A stretch of DNA of 64,000 nucleotides, from assembly GCA_902777605.1 (NCBI GenBank), contig CACYUI010000001.1:124001-188000 (forward strand). The letters run 5' to 3'. This document shows, piece after piece, positions 24,731-33,852 of this stretch. This stretch comes from an uncultured bacterium (GTDB lineage Bacteria; Cyanobacteriota; Vampirovibrionia; Gastranaerophilales; Gastranaerophilaceae). The translations under genes were made by a program, and so were the position numbers. How positions within the stretch are numbered: the stretch's first letter is position 1; the number at the start of each line of letters is the position of its first letter. The notes beneath the pieces are model-generated. The model saw only the letters and a program-made list of their open reading frames with translations, ran no database searches and was not told where the DNA came from.

Positions 24731-25587
24731 TTTTTTTGATTAGATATCTTGCCATTTTCACGATAAAGAGTCTGCCAAACAGTTTGTGATTGTCTATGGT
24801 TATTAATAGTTGCTTCTAATGAAGCATTTATGGCATAGTAAATAACCGGAATAGAAATAGTAATTGTTAATATAGCTACAATTACATGTCTTACTACAGT
24901 CTCGATGACCTTAAATCTTCTTTTTGTAAGGGCAATGTCACCTTGTTGTTTTAAAATTCCATTTATTAAATTTTTTCTTTCCTTTACGGTAAGACTTTCG
25001 ATAAAATCAACATTCTGAGGGTCTACATAAATAACATACTTTGAATATTTTACATTTCCATCTAAAAAATCCAAACTGTCATTGTATTCAATTTGCTCCT
25101 TTGAAATACTTTTTTCTGTTATATTGCCCTGTGATATCTTTTCGATAGGCTCGTCTGTGCGTTCTTGAGCTGATTTATCTTCAACAATATCATCGGTTTT
25201 TTGCGGCAGTGATTGCTTGTTTAATTTTGCTTTATATTTTTTTATAAAATTATCATCAAAACTTTCATCAAGCTTTACTGCTTCTTTTTTAACAATCGGT
25301 TTTTCAGAAATAGATTGCTCAGCATCAATATTTTCAGGTTCAGAAGGTAAAAGACGAGTTTCTTCGGGTGTATCATTAACTTCTGGTATTTCAGAAGAAA
25401 ATTCCTCTTGTACAGGTTCCTCAAACAAAGCAGCATCTTCAGATGTAGTATTTTCGGTTGAAATATTTTGTGTTAGTTGAGCGGTCAATTGCTCTAACAT
25501 ATCATCTGAAATATCATCATTTAAGGCAGCAAGTTCGTTAATATCCATTGAGTCATTGTTATTGTAAATATTATTTTTACCAGCCAT
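24727..25587 (-). CDS. Acidic protein with C-terminal membrane anchor, unknown function
   Basis: The 286-residue protein begins with a long acidic, Ser/Thr/Glu-rich region (1-160, probably disordered). Then comes a compact segment (YSKYVIYVDPQNVDFIESLTVKERKNLINGILKQQGDIALTKRRFKVIE) and one membrane helix near residues 233-255 (VIVAILTITISIPVIYYAI), with a short polar tail. This layout, cytoplasmic acidic domain plus tail anchor, recurs in the MinE and acidic-operon proteins elsewhere in the window. Convergent with the gene at 23972. Confidence 0.6.
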   Translation of the reverse strand: MAGKNNIYNNNDSMDINELAALNDDISDDMLEQLTAQLTQNISTENTTSEDAALFEEPVQEEFSSEIPEVNDTPEETRLLPSEPENIDAEQSISEKPIVKKEAVKLDESFDDNFIKKYKAKLNKQSLPQKTDDIVEDKSAQERTDEPIEKISQGNITEKSISKEQIEYNDSLDFLDGNVKYSKYVIYVDPQNVDFIESLTVKERKNLINGILKQQGDIALTKRRFKVIETVVRHVIVAILTITISIPVIYYAINASLEATINNHRQSQTVWQTLYRENGKISNQKN

Positions 25588-25668
25588 TTAATCTATTCCG
25601 TGTTTGTTATATGATATGTATTATTATATATTATATTTGTTACATAAGCAATCGTAAGAGAAGATGAT

Positions 25669-26688
25669 ATGGATATTGATAAAGAGAAATTAAAAGAAAT
25701 AATTACAAAGTTAAACAATTATAAAATTCTTGTAATTGGTGATTTAGCTTTAGATGAAATGGTTTATGGAAATACCGAAAGAATTTCCAGAGAGGCTCCT
25801 GTGCTTATTTTGCAGCATACGCATACAAATTATATTTTAGGAGGTGCTTCAAATGCTGCACATAATGTTTCAGAATTAAACGAAGGAAAAGTTAGCGTGA
25901 TAGGTGTTATCGGAGCTGATTATCAAGGAGAAGATTTAAAAGAAGCTTTCAAAAAAGCCAACATTAATTGTTCATCATTAATAGTAGATAAAGATAGAAA
26001 AACAATTACAAAAACAAGAATATCCGGAGCATGCTCTCAATCTGTAACACAGCAAATCGTCAGAATCGACAGACAGACAAATGCTCCAATATCAAAAGAA
26101 ACCGAAGAAAAAATGATTTCAGAAATAGCAAAACTGCTTCCTGAACATGATGCAGTGATTCTTTCGGATTACCACATTGGTACATTAACAGACAAAATAA
26201 TTGAAACTGTAGTAAGTTTATCAAAGAAATATAACAAAAAAATTATAGTAGATGCCCAAAAAGATTTAAACAGATACAAGGGAGTTACATCAATGACTCC
26301 AAATTTACCCGATACACAAAAACATGTCGGTATCTTTTTAAATAATAAAGCAGATTTTCTTTTGGCAGGAAACAAACTTATAAAAGAAACAGGTGCAACT
26401 TCTGTTCTTATAACATGCGGGTCAGAAGGTATGGTGGTTATTGAAGAAGGCAGTAAATATACTCACATACCAGTATTTAATAAATCAAAAGTTTTTGATG
26501 TAACAGGCGCCGGAGATACCGTAACTGCAACTTACTCTCTAGCTCTTGCTGCAGGTGCAGAACCTGTTTACGCTGCAATTATCGGAAATATAGCCGCAAG
26601 CATTGTTATAAAACAGTATGGTTGCGCGACAACAACAATAAGCGAAATTCTAAAAAATGTACCGGCTCAAATAAATTTAGATAACTAG
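25669..26688 (+). CDS. hldA: D-glycero-beta-D-manno-heptose-7-phosphate kinase (RfaE domain I)
   Basis: PfkB-family kinase phosphorylating heptose-7-phosphate to the 1,7-bisphosphate in ADP-heptose synthesis for lipopolysaccharide core. The 339-residue protein has the sugar-binding GGASNAAHNVSELN motif and the catalytic signature FDVTGAGDTVTATYSLALAAG with its general-base Asp. It ends before a cytidylyltransferase domain, so this is the stand-alone kinase (HldA) rather than fused HldE. It leads a plus-strand set with DUF4330 and O-antigen ligase genes, consistent with envelope polysaccharide synthesis. Other carbohydrate kinases of the family remain possible. Confidence 0.85.
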   Translation: MDIDKEKLKEIITKLNNYKILVIGDLALDEMVYGNTERISREAPVLILQHTHTNYILGGASNAAHNVSELNEGKVSVIGVIGADYQGEDLKEAFKKANINCSSLIVDKDRKTITKTRISGACSQSVTQQIVRIDRQTNAPISKETEEKMISEIAKLLPEHDAVILSDYHIGTLTDKIIETVVSLSKKYNKKIIVDAQKDLNRYKGVTSMTPNLPDTQKHVGIFLNNKADFLLAGNKLIKETGATSVLITCGSEGMVVIEEGSKYTHIPVFNKSKVFDVTGAGDTVTATYSLALAAGAEPVYAAIIGNIAASIVIKQYGCATTTISEILKNVPAQINLDN

Positions 26689-26697
26689 GAGTATATT

Positions 26698-27246
26698 ATG
26701 AAAAATATTTTTGGAAAACTCAGCATAGTTGATTTAGTAATAATTATAGGTGTTTTATTAGCACTATGTGTTGGTGTGGTTACAATAAAACATTTTAGAC
26801 AAACTGCCGACAAGCAAATTGAAGCAACTTCACAAGTTACATTTCAAGTATTTTTAAGAGGTGTTACTGTAACAGGGCAAGAGTTTCCTGTAAAAAAAGA
26901 CGGAACAACATTTATTACAATAAGAAATGTTCCATATACAGAACTCAGCGTTTTAGATGTAACATCTTCTCCGCGACAAACAATTATTCCTTCATCGAAA
27001 GCTTTGGAACAGTATATTTTAGTTAATGATCCGGCACAACCTGCAATATATGATGCCATTGTTACAATTACTGATGTTGCTAAAATCACAAAAGACGGAG
27101 CTGTTGTTGGCGGTAATAAAATAAAAATGGGACTCCCAGTAACTTTAGAAGGTGAAAACTATAAATTTAACGGAACAATTTCAGATGTTAGAGTAACTTC
27201 TGATGTTAAAGTTGAAGATGATGGCGAGAATGCAAACTTGTCCTAA
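26698..27246 (+). CDS. DUF4330-like membrane-anchored protein
   Basis: The 182-residue protein has an N-terminal anchor (MKNIFGKLSIVDLVIIIGVLLALCVGVVTI) and an extracytoplasmic beta-rich domain (VTFQVFLRGVTVTGQEFPVKKDGTTF ... DAIVTITDVAKITKDGAVVGGNKIKMGLPVTLEGENYKFNGTISDV). The anchor motif and domain match the pattern I recall for DUF4330, whose function is unknown. It starts nine bases after hldA and is followed by the O-antigen ligase, so it probably belongs to envelope glycan synthesis. Confidence 0.6.
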   Translation: MKNIFGKLSIVDLVIIIGVLLALCVGVVTIKHFRQTADKQIEATSQVTFQVFLRGVTVTGQEFPVKKDGTTFITIRNVPYTELSVLDVTSSPRQTIIPSSKALEQYILVNDPAQPAIYDAIVTITDVAKITKDGAVVGGNKIKMGLPVTLEGENYKFNGTISDVRVTSDVKVEDDGENANLS

Positions 27247-27260
27247 TTAATAAATAAAAC

Positions 27261-28550
27261 ATGATATTAAATATATTTCTAAACAGAATTCAAACATTTT
27301 TAAAACCTGTCTATGACAGAAGTTTTGTTTTGCAAAAAATTGATTGGTTAATTTGTTTGAATATTTTTTCAGTGATAATATCATCAACTTATGCGCAATC
27401 AGACACAATTGGATATTTTGCAATATTTGCAATTATTTTAACTGTAATTAAACTTTTAACTAAAACTAACGAAAAATTAGAAATGAACTTTGGAGATAAG
27501 TTTCTTTTATTGTACTTTTTATTAGTACTAATAAGTGTAGCAGGTTCATCTCTTTTATATTTAAGCTTAAAAGGTTTTCTAAAAACACTAACTTATTTAG
27601 GGTTTTATATTTCAGTAATACATTATTTAAAAGACAATAAAGATAAAATAAAATGGATTTTTCTTGCATTTTGTATTTGTGCATCATACGAAACTGTTTT
27701 TGCATTTTTGCAAAATTATGGTGCAGTTGAGGAAATTTCGGGCTGGCAAGATATGTCAAAATTAAATCCGGAAGAAGTCATGACAAGAGTTTATGGGACA
27801 TTGAAACCGTACAACCCAAATCTTTTTGGCGGTTATATGCTTTCAATATTACCATCGTTTTTAGTATTACCATTTGTTAATAAAAAAACGCTTCCAGCTG
27901 CTATCACAATGGGGATTCTTTCTTTAGTTGCTCTATTTTTAACAGGTTGCAGAGGTGCTTATATAGGTATGTTTTTTGCTTTATTAACCTTAATTGCAAT
28001 TACATACAAATTTATAAAACCGCAGATCAAAAAATTATTTACAATAGCTATCGGGATATTGGGAGTTATTGTATTTTTTGTCATATTGTCTATATCCTCA
28101 TTAAGGGCAAGAGTTTTTTCAATATTTGCTATGAGAAATGATAGTTCAAATTCTTTTAGATTTAATGTATATAGTTCTTGCATTGAAATGTTTAAAGACA
28201 ACTGGTTGCTGGGGATAGGTTGCGGCAATCAGAATTTCAGAGAAATTTATGGTTTATACATGAAAACAGGCTTTGATGCTCTCAGCGCTTACAATATATA
28301 TCTTGAAACGGCTGTTGAAAGTGGTATTTTTGCCCTTATTTCATTTGTCATATTTTTAATAGTTAATATACAAAAAGCTTTAAAATATATTTTCTCAACA
28401 AAAACAATTGAAACAGTATATGTAGTTGCTTCATTACTGTCTATCATTGGAATGTTGACTCATGGTATAGTAGATACGGTATTTTTCCGTCCACAAATTC
28501 AATTTACATTTTGGATTATGATAGGAATTATTAGAGTTATAATAAAATAG
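27261..28550 (+). CDS. O-antigen ligase family membrane protein
   Basis: Polytopic inner-membrane protein of 429 residues with about 10-12 hydrophobic segments. It has the Wzy_C/WaaL-type periplasmic region with TRVYGTLKPYNPNLFGGYMLSILP, FLTGCRGAYIGMF, SNSFRFNVYSSCIEMFKDNWLLGIGCGNQNFREIYG and SAYNIYLETAVESGIFALI. It either ligates O-antigen to lipid A core or polymerises repeat units; the two cannot be separated by sequence alone. It follows the DUF4330 gene by 14 bases. Confidence 0.85.
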   Translation: MILNIFLNRIQTFLKPVYDRSFVLQKIDWLICLNIFSVIISSTYAQSDTIGYFAIFAIILTVIKLLTKTNEKLEMNFGDKFLLLYFLLVLISVAGSSLLYLSLKGFLKTLTYLGFYISVIHYLKDNKDKIKWIFLAFCICASYETVFAFLQNYGAVEEISGWQDMSKLNPEEVMTRVYGTLKPYNPNLFGGYMLSILPSFLVLPFVNKKTLPAAITMGILSLVALFLTGCRGAYIGMFFALLTLIAITYKFIKPQIKKLFTIAIGILGVIVFFVILSISSLRARVFSIFAMRNDSSNSFRFNVYSSCIEMFKDNWLLGIGCGNQNFREIYGLYMKTGFDALSAYNIYLETAVESGIFALISFVIFLIVNIQKALKYIFSTKTIETVYVVASLLSIIGMLTHGIVDTVFFRPQIQFTFWIMIGIIRVIIK

Positions 28551-28595
28551 CAAAAAAAATTTTTATGTGTTTTTATTACAAAAAAGGAGAAAATT

Positions 28596-28835
28596 ATGGC
28601 ATATGTTTTAAATAATATTCCTGTTATGACAAGAGATGCTGCTTTTGCAAAAAGATTAACATGTATGCTTGAAAAAAATATTAAATGCCCAAAATCAATG
28701 CGTAACAGAGATTCTATTGAGCAAAAATTGGAAAATGCTGCTAAAGTAAAACACTCATTAGATAACGCAAATAAGCTGCGCAACGATATTATAAAAGAAA
28801 GTGAAGCTGCAAAAGCATATAATGGTATAAAATAG
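28596..28835 (+). CDS. Small helical protein of unknown function (79 aa)
   Basis: The ATG follows an AAGGAG site. The product is polar and helical (MTRDAAFAKRLTCMLEKNIKCPKSMRNRDSIEQKLENAAKVKHSLDNANKLRNDIIKESEAAKAYNGIK), with two cysteines and no signal peptide. No family recognised. It lies between the O-antigen ligase and the SIMPL gene with short spacers. Confidence 0.6.
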   Translation: MAYVLNNIPVMTRDAAFAKRLTCMLEKNIKCPKSMRNRDSIEQKLENAAKVKHSLDNANKLRNDIIKESEAAKAYNGIK

Positions 28836-28893
28836 ATTAGACACACGGTTTGATGCATGAATGCGTCACTAAAAATAGAGGAAAGAAGGAAAT

Positions 28894-29613
28894 ATGTTAG
28901 AGAGAATTGAAAAATTACAAATCGTATCACTTGGTATTTTGGTAGGACTTGCATTAGTTGTATCCACGAAAATGGTAGCATCAACTATTCAAAAAAATGA
29001 AATATCTGTTACCGGTTCTGCTTACGAAATAGTGAAATCCGATAAAGGAACATTAAATTTTGATATAGAAATCAAACGAAATACCAGACAAGAAGCATAT
29101 AAAACCGCTCAGGAACAATTAAAAACAGTTCAACAATATCTAAAAGACAAAAAAATTGAAAAGGTAGAAATAAAAACACCGCATTCATATGCTATATACA
29201 AAAATGATGCACGCGGATATTCAACAAACGAAGTTGATCATTATAATTATACTCAGCCGGTATCTATATCTGCAGATAATGTAGAATTAATAAAAGAAAT
29301 TTCTACTGACATTTCAAGTTTAATCAATAATGGCATTGTCATAAATGTAGAAACACCTTCTTACGATTATTCAAAACTTCCGGAACTTAAGGTCAGCTTG
29401 CTGGAAAAAGCTTCAAATGATGCTAAAAACAGAGCAGAATCAATGTTAAAACCCTCTCACAATAAAGTCGGTAAAATATCTGCTGTTAGAATGGGAGTTT
29501 ATCAGATTACTCCTGTAGATTCTACTAATGTTTCTGACATGGGCATAAACGATACTTCTACTATCGACAAGAAGGTTACTGCAGTAGCTAATGTAACATT
29601 TAAAATCAAGTAA
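28894..29613 (+). CDS. SIMPL-domain (DUF541) envelope protein
   Basis: The 239-residue protein has an N-terminal membrane segment or uncleaved signal (VSLGILVGLALVVSTKMVAS) and the DUF541 pattern: ISVTGSAYEIVKSDKGTLNFDIEIKRNTRQEAYKTAQEQLKTVQQYLKDKKIEKVEIKT and a C-terminal ASNDAKNRAESMLKPSHNKVGKISAVRMG. The family comprises periplasmic or membrane-associated oligomers of poorly defined role (oxidative stress, outer-membrane quality). A strong terminator follows at 29634. Confidence 0.85.
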   Translation: MLERIEKLQIVSLGILVGLALVVSTKMVASTIQKNEISVTGSAYEIVKSDKGTLNFDIEIKRNTRQEAYKTAQEQLKTVQQYLKDKKIEKVEIKTPHSYAIYKNDARGYSTNEVDHYNYTQPVSISADNVELIKEISTDISSLINNGIVINVETPSYDYSKLPELKVSLLEKASNDAKNRAESMLKPSHNKVGKISAVRMGVYQITPVDSTNVSDMGINDTSTIDKKVTAVANVTFKIK

Positions 29614-29633
29614 AATAAAAAACATAAATTTAT

Positions 29634-29664
29634 AAAAGGTGCAATTTATAAATTGCACCTTTTT
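29634..29664. terminator. Bidirectional terminator after SIMPL gene
   Basis: A near-perfect palindrome with AAAAGGTGCAATTT / AAATTGCACCTTTTT arms and a minimal loop, 21 bases after the stop. Confidence 0.9.
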
Positions 29665-29721
29665 ACTTTTTTTTGTTTAGGTTAAAATGAAAAAAGTCTA
29701 TAGAGGTTAATGGAGTTTATA

Positions 29722-30924
29722 ATGTACGATATTAGAAAAATTAGTGATGATGTAATCTATTTGGGATGTTCTGACAGAAGACTTGCTTTATTTGAAAGTG
29801 CCTATCCTATACCAAATGGCATTTCATATAACTCATATTTGATAAATGATGAAAAAACGATACTTTTAGATACTGTTGATAAGTCTTGCTCAGGACAATT
29901 TTTCCAAAATTTAGAAGCTGCACTTGATGGCAGAGAATTGAATTATTTAATAGTTCAGCATATGGAACCTGACCACTGCGCTCTCATAGAGGATGTTATT
30001 GCATTGTATCCTGAAGCAAAAATCGTTTGCAGTGCAAAAACAGTTGCTCTTATAAAACAATTTTTTGACTTTGATATTGATTCAAAAGCTATGGTTGTTA
30101 AAGAGGGTGATACACTAAGCACAGGGAAACACGATCTTACTTTTGTTGCAGCACCTATGGTACATTGGCCTGAAGTAATTGTTACTTATGATAAAACAGA
30201 CAAAGCTCTTTATTCCGCTGATGCATTTGGTTCATTCGGTGCTATAAATGGCAATCTTTTTGACACAGATATTAATTTTGAAAAAGATTACATTGATGAA
30301 GCAAGAAGATATTATACAAATATTGTTGGTAAATATGGTGCACAAGTACAAATGCTTTTAAAGAAAGCAAGCAATTTAGAAATAAAAACTATTTACCCTC
30401 TTCATGGCTTGATTATCAAAGATAACATTGATAAGTTTATAGAAAAATATGACAAATGGTCAAGATATGAAGCTGAAGAAAATTCTGTATTAATCGCCTA
30501 CTCTTCAGTATACGGAGGCACTGAAAATGCAGCAAATATCTTAGCGGGAAAACTTGCCGATAAAGGTGTTAAAGGAATTAAAATGTACGATGTTTCGCAT
30601 ACCCATTCATCATATGTTTTGTCAGATGCTTTTAAATATTCACATATAGTATTTGCAACAACAACATACAATAACGGTATATTTGAAACTATGGAAAATC
30701 TTTTGCACAACATTGCTGCTCATTGCCTGCAAAACCGTAAAATTGTTTTAATACAAAACGGTTCTTGGGCACCAACATGCGGTAGTGCAATGAAAGCAAT
30801 TTTAGAAAACTTAAAAGGCACAGAAATAATTGACGAGTCTGTCTGCATAAAGTCAGCTTTAAAAGAAGAACAACTCTCAGAGCTGGATTCTGTTGCAGAT
30901 AAAATTATTAGTAGTTTAAAATAA
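29722..30924 (+). CDS. Flavodiiron protein (A-type flavoprotein, oxygen/NO reductase)
   Basis: Reduces O2 to water or NO to N2O with electrons from rubredoxin. The 400-residue protein has an N-terminal metallo-beta-lactamase diiron domain with the H-x-E-x-D-H motif in [15 protein letters not shown], further ligands in [27 protein letters not shown] and [10 protein letters not shown], and a C-terminal flavodoxin domain ([27 protein letters not shown]). The start at 29722 has GGAG seven bases upstream; an ATG at 29710 is in frame. It lies 11 bases upstream of rubredoxin in a two-gene operon, an oxygen-protection module of anaerobes. Confidence 0.93.
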   Translation: MYDIRKISDDVIYLGCSDRRLALFESAYPIPNGISYNSYLINDEKTILLDTVDKSCSGQFFQNLEAALDGRELNYLIVQHMEPDHCALIEDVIALYPEAKIVCSAKTVALIKQFFDFDIDSKAMVVKEGDTLSTGKHDLTFVAAPMVHWPEVIVTYDKTDKALYSADAFGSFGAINGNLFDTDINFEKDYIDEARRYYTNIVGKYGAQVQMLLKKASNLEIKTIYPLHGLIIKDNIDKFIEKYDKWSRYEAEENSVLIAYSSVYGGTENAANILAGKLADKGVKGIKMYDVSHTHSSYVLSDAFKYSHIVFATTTYNNGIFETMENLLHNIAAHCLQNRKIVLIQNGSWAPTCGSAMKAILENLKGTEIIDESVCIKSALKEEQLSELDSVADKIISSLK

Positions 30925-30935
30925 AGGAGAAATTT

Positions 30936-31094
30936 ATGCAAAAGTATGTTTGTTCAGTTTGTGGTTACATTTATGATCCTACAGTAGGGGATCCTGATAA
31001 CGGTATCGCAGCAGGCACACCATTTGAAGAATTACCTGAAGATTGGGCTTGTCCGCTATGTTCTGTTGGCAAGGATATGTTTAATGCAGAATAA
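30936..31094 (+). CDS. Rubredoxin
   Basis: The 52-residue iron protein (translation begins [20 protein letters not shown]) carries both CxxC pairs that hold a single Fe(Cys)4: CSVCG near residue 6 and CPLCS near 39, plus the [14 protein letters not shown] segment typical of rubredoxins. The start follows AAGGAG. It directly follows the flavodiiron protein gene, its usual electron acceptor. A strong terminator follows at 31121. Confidence 0.96.
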   Translation: MQKYVCSVCGYIYDPTVGDPDNGIAAGTPFEELPEDWACPLCSVGKDMFNAE

Positions 31095-31120
31095 ATGACA
31101 AAACAAAAATTTTATAAACA

Positions 31121-31152
31121 AAAAAGGGTATCTCAAAATAGATACCCTTTTT
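31121..31152. terminator. Bidirectional terminator after rubredoxin
   Basis: AAAAAGGGTATC / GATACCCTTTTT arms, eight-base loop, followed by TTGTT. Confidence 0.9.
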
Positions 31153-31184
31153 GTTAACTTTTGTAAATAAATTTTTAAATAAAT

Positions 31185-31278
31185 AGCAAAAAATATTATT
31201 TTTGCTTTTTAGAAAAAACATAAAGCTCTCTCTTCTTATTTAAACGGACAGGCCTTGGTTTTACAAGGTCTTTTTTTT
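31185..31278 (+). ncRNA. Possible small RNA or mini-leader between two terminators
   Basis: After the rubredoxin terminator, a weak A/T hairpin with a T run (31185-31210) is followed about 45 bases on by a second good terminator (GGCCTTG / CAAGGTC, then eight T, 31251-31278), with no gene in between. The layout suggests a short independent transcript ahead of minC. No promoter of known type is obvious, so this is weakly supported. Confidence 0.25.
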
Positions 31279-31376
31279 ATACAATATTTTGTTCGTAACA
31301 TAGATTTACACTTTATTGAAATGGCTAAAACTTTGGTATATCCTGTTCATGTTGTTAGTTTATTTAGGATTATAAG

Positions 31377-32345
31377 ATGTTAATGGAAGAAAGTTTTGTA
31401 GAAAACGGATTTATTATTGATTTAAGTAATGCAAAAGATACTTCACAATTGGTGCATGAGCTTAGTTCAATAATGGAACATCCCGATGTAAAAGGAAAAA
31501 ATTTATGCTTAAAACTTGGAAGTACGGACCTTAAGCAATCGCAACTCTTGAGTATAAAAGCTTTAATTGAAACAATGGGAGCATCTATAGCTTTTGTTGA
31601 TACATCTTCTGAACAAACAGAAGCCTCTGCTGTAAGTCTTGGTGTTATGATTTCTAAAGTTAAAGATAATGAAAACATTGGCTCTTTGGGAATTTCAGAA
31701 GAAACCACAAGCGAGGAAATTACAGATAAAGTTATAGAAGTAGTCGCTGATACTCAAATGACATCTCCTTCAATAGAAACAACTGAAGGAATAGAAGATG
31801 TTTATGACGAAGTATCAACAGAAGAATTATCTGAAATAATACCTTCAGAAAGCTATAACAATAGCGATTTTGGCGCATTAGCCGTTCATGAAGGTCTTAT
31901 TCCAACAGAAGAAGCAAGCAAATATATTATCCTTGATACAGGAAATGTTTTACCGGAAGGTGTTGAAGAAAATACAATCGATACAAAGACTCTTCCTACA
32001 CTATATATAAATCAGACGCTTCGTTCCGGTCAAACAATTAGCTATGAAGGAAATATCCTAATTATTGGCGATGCTCACCCCGGAAGTGAAATTATAGCGG
32101 GCGGAGATATTACCGTATGGGGCATTTTAGGCGGAATCGCTCATGCCGGTAATTGCGGAAATATAACTGCTAAAGTAAGAGCTCTTAAATTAAATGCAAT
32201 ACAGTTAAGGATTGCCGGTTTATATGCAAGGCGTAATGATACTTTAAATGTACCATATGTTCAAAAATCAAATGAGTTTACACCGGAAGAAGCTCTTATA
32301 GAAGAAGGTAAAATTGTAATTTATAAAAAGTTAAGGAGAGATTAA
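31377..32345 (+). CDS. minC: Septum site-determining protein MinC
   Basis: FtsZ assembly inhibitor recruited by MinD. The 322 residues comprise a MinC_N-like domain (1-90, LCLKLGSTDLKQSQLLSIKALIETMGASIAFVDT), an acidic Glu-rich linker (about 100-200) longer than usual, and a classical C-terminal beta-helix (TLYINQTLRSGQTISYEGNILIIGDAHPGSEIIAGGDITVWGILGGIAHAGNCGNITAKVRALKLNAIQLRIAGLYAR). The TAA stop overlaps the minD ATG by one base. Expression upstream may begin after the terminator at 31278. Confidence 0.95.
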   Translation: MLMEESFVENGFIIDLSNAKDTSQLVHELSSIMEHPDVKGKNLCLKLGSTDLKQSQLLSIKALIETMGASIAFVDTSSEQTEASAVSLGVMISKVKDNENIGSLGISEETTSEEITDKVIEVVADTQMTSPSIETTEGIEDVYDEVSTEELSEIIPSESYNNSDFGALAVHEGLIPTEEASKYIILDTGNVLPEGVEENTIDTKTLPTLYINQTLRSGQTISYEGNILIIGDAHPGSEIIAGGDITVWGILGGIAHAGNCGNITAKVRALKLNAIQLRIAGLYARRNDTLNVPYVQKSNEFTPEEALIEEGKIVIYKKLRRD

Positions 32346-33157
32346 TGACTGGCCGAGTAATAGTTATAACATCAGGAAAAGGTGGTGTAGGTAAAACCAC
32401 TACAAGTGCAAATATTGGTACTGCGCTTGCAAAGTCTGGCTACAAAGTTGTCCTTATCGATACAGACTTAGGACTTCGTAACCTTGATTTGTTATTGGGT
32501 TTAGAAAACAGAATTGTATATACAATTGTTGATGTAATAGAAGAGAGATGCAAACTAAGACAAGCTTTGGTAAAGGATAAAAAGAACCCTAATCTTTCTC
32601 TTTTGGCAGCTGCTCAAACAAGAGATAAAACTGCCGTTAATGCAGATCAACTTAAAGAAATATGTGATACTTTAAAAGAAGAAAACGATTTTGTATTAGT
32701 TGACTGTCCTGCCGGTATTGAACAAGGGTTCCAAAATGCTGTAGCAGGGGCTAGCGAAGCAATCGTTGTTACAACTCCCGAAATGTCAGCAATTCGTGAT
32801 GCAGACAGAATCATCGGACTTTTAGCAACAAAAGAAGAAATTACAAGCACTAAGTTATTGCTAAACAGGGTTCGCCCCAACCTTATCAAAACTAACGAGA
32901 TGATGAGTGTTGATGATGTTGTTGGCATATTGGAAATTCCTTTAGTTGGTATAATTCCTGAAGATACAGGAATTATTACATCTACAAATAAAGGTGAACC
33001 AATTGTTAATGATGAAACTGCTTTAGCCGGCAAAGCATATAGAAATGTTGCCGAAAGAATTTTGGGTGAAGAAGTTCCATTCTTGAACTTAGACGAACCA
33101 AAAGGTTTTATGGCAAAAATAAAAAATGCTTTTGCAAAACTGAAAGCGAAGGTGTAG
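32345..33157 (+). CDS. minD: Septum site-determining ATPase MinD
   Basis: Membrane-associated ATPase that recruits MinC and is released by MinE. The 270-residue protein has the deviant Walker A KGGVGKTTTSANIG near residue 11, a switch region (FVLVDCPAGIEQGFQNAVAGA) and a C-terminal amphipathic membrane-targeting helix (GFMAKIKNAFAKLKAKV). Second gene of the minCDE operon, one base before minE. Confidence 0.97.
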   Translation: MTGRVIVITSGKGGVGKTTTSANIGTALAKSGYKVVLIDTDLGLRNLDLLLGLENRIVYTIVDVIEERCKLRQALVKDKKNPNLSLLAAAQTRDKTAVNADQLKEICDTLKEENDFVLVDCPAGIEQGFQNAVAGASEAIVVTTPEMSAIRDADRIIGLLATKEEITSTKLLLNRVRPNLIKTNEMMSVDDVVGILEIPLVGIIPEDTGIITSTNKGEPIVNDETALAGKAYRNVAERILGEEVPFLNLDEPKGFMAKIKNAFAKLKAKV

Positions 33158-33158
33158 A

Positions 33159-33809
33159 ATGAGCCTTTTTTCAAATTTATATAGTGCTGTAGCGAAGTTT
33201 TTCCGCTCGCAGGAAGAAACAGAGGAAGCATCAAAATCAGTTGCAACAAACAGATTAAAGCTTGTTTTAATGCAAGACAGAACAAATCTGACACCAAGAA
33301 TTCTTGAACAAATGAGAAGTGAGTTAATAGATTTGTTATCAAGATATGTTGAATTAGACAAAGAGCTTCTTGATTTGAATTTTGAACAAGAAGGTGATCA
33401 AGTAGCACTTATGCTTTCAATACCTGTAATAAGAGCAAAAGATGAAGAAGAAATTGAGGCGGCTATAAAAGCACATCAAGAATCTCTTAGTATAAAAAGT
33501 GATGACAACAGTGATGAAAACGATACTTCAGAAGTTTCAGAAAAAGATGTTGTTATTTCTGATAGCGAAGAGATTGAAGAAAACAATGATACCAATGTAA
33601 TAGAAGAGGTCGATAATCAAGACATAGAAGAAACTACAGAAGAAGCTGAAGAAGCAAAAAAAGCGGATGATATAGCAAAAGAACTTCAAAGTAAACCAAC
33701 TGTAATAAAGAAAAAGAAAGTATCTGCTCCTGAGGATATAAGTAATAATCCTTTTAGGTCTGAAAATATTGAAGCTCAAGAAAAGCTGGAAAGTACATCT
33801 GAAACATAA
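33159..33809 (+). CDS. minE: MinE with a long acidic C-terminal extension
   Basis: Topological specificity factor that stimulates MinD ATPase. Residues 1-100 match MinE well: membrane-binding N-terminal helix (MSLFSNLYSAVAKFF), the MinD-interacting NRLKLVLMQDRTNLTPRILEQMRSELIDLLSRYVELD segment and the dimer strand VALMLSIPVI. A further 116 residues of acidic low-complexity sequence follow (SDDNSDENDTSEVSEKD ... EETTEEAEEAKKADDIAKEL), then a basic patch (VIKKKKVSAPED). MinE is normally 80-105 residues, so the tail doubles its size. Confidence 0.93.
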   Translation: MSLFSNLYSAVAKFFRSQEETEEASKSVATNRLKLVLMQDRTNLTPRILEQMRSELIDLLSRYVELDKELLDLNFEQEGDQVALMLSIPVIRAKDEEEIEAAIKAHQESLSIKSDDNSDENDTSEVSEKDVVISDSEEIEENNDTNVIEEVDNQDIEETTEEAEEAKKADDIAKELQSKPTVIKKKKVSAPEDISNNPFRSENIEAQEKLESTSET

Positions 33810-33811
33810 TA

Positions 33812-33837
33812 AAAAGGCGAGTTAAAACTCGCCTTTT
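33812..33837. terminator. Bidirectional terminator between minE and prephenate dehydratase
   Basis: AAAAGGCGAG / CTCGCCTTTT stem with a six-base loop, serving both convergent operons. Confidence 0.9.
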
Positions 33838-33852
33838 ATATAAATTCTATTT

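Noticed and set aside
24727-25587. Acidic proteins at 24727, 33159 and 40229 as eukaryotic-like or horizontally acquired genes
   Set aside because: Codon use and base composition look like the neighbours, and acidic linkers recur in native genes such as minC and minE, so transfer is not supported.
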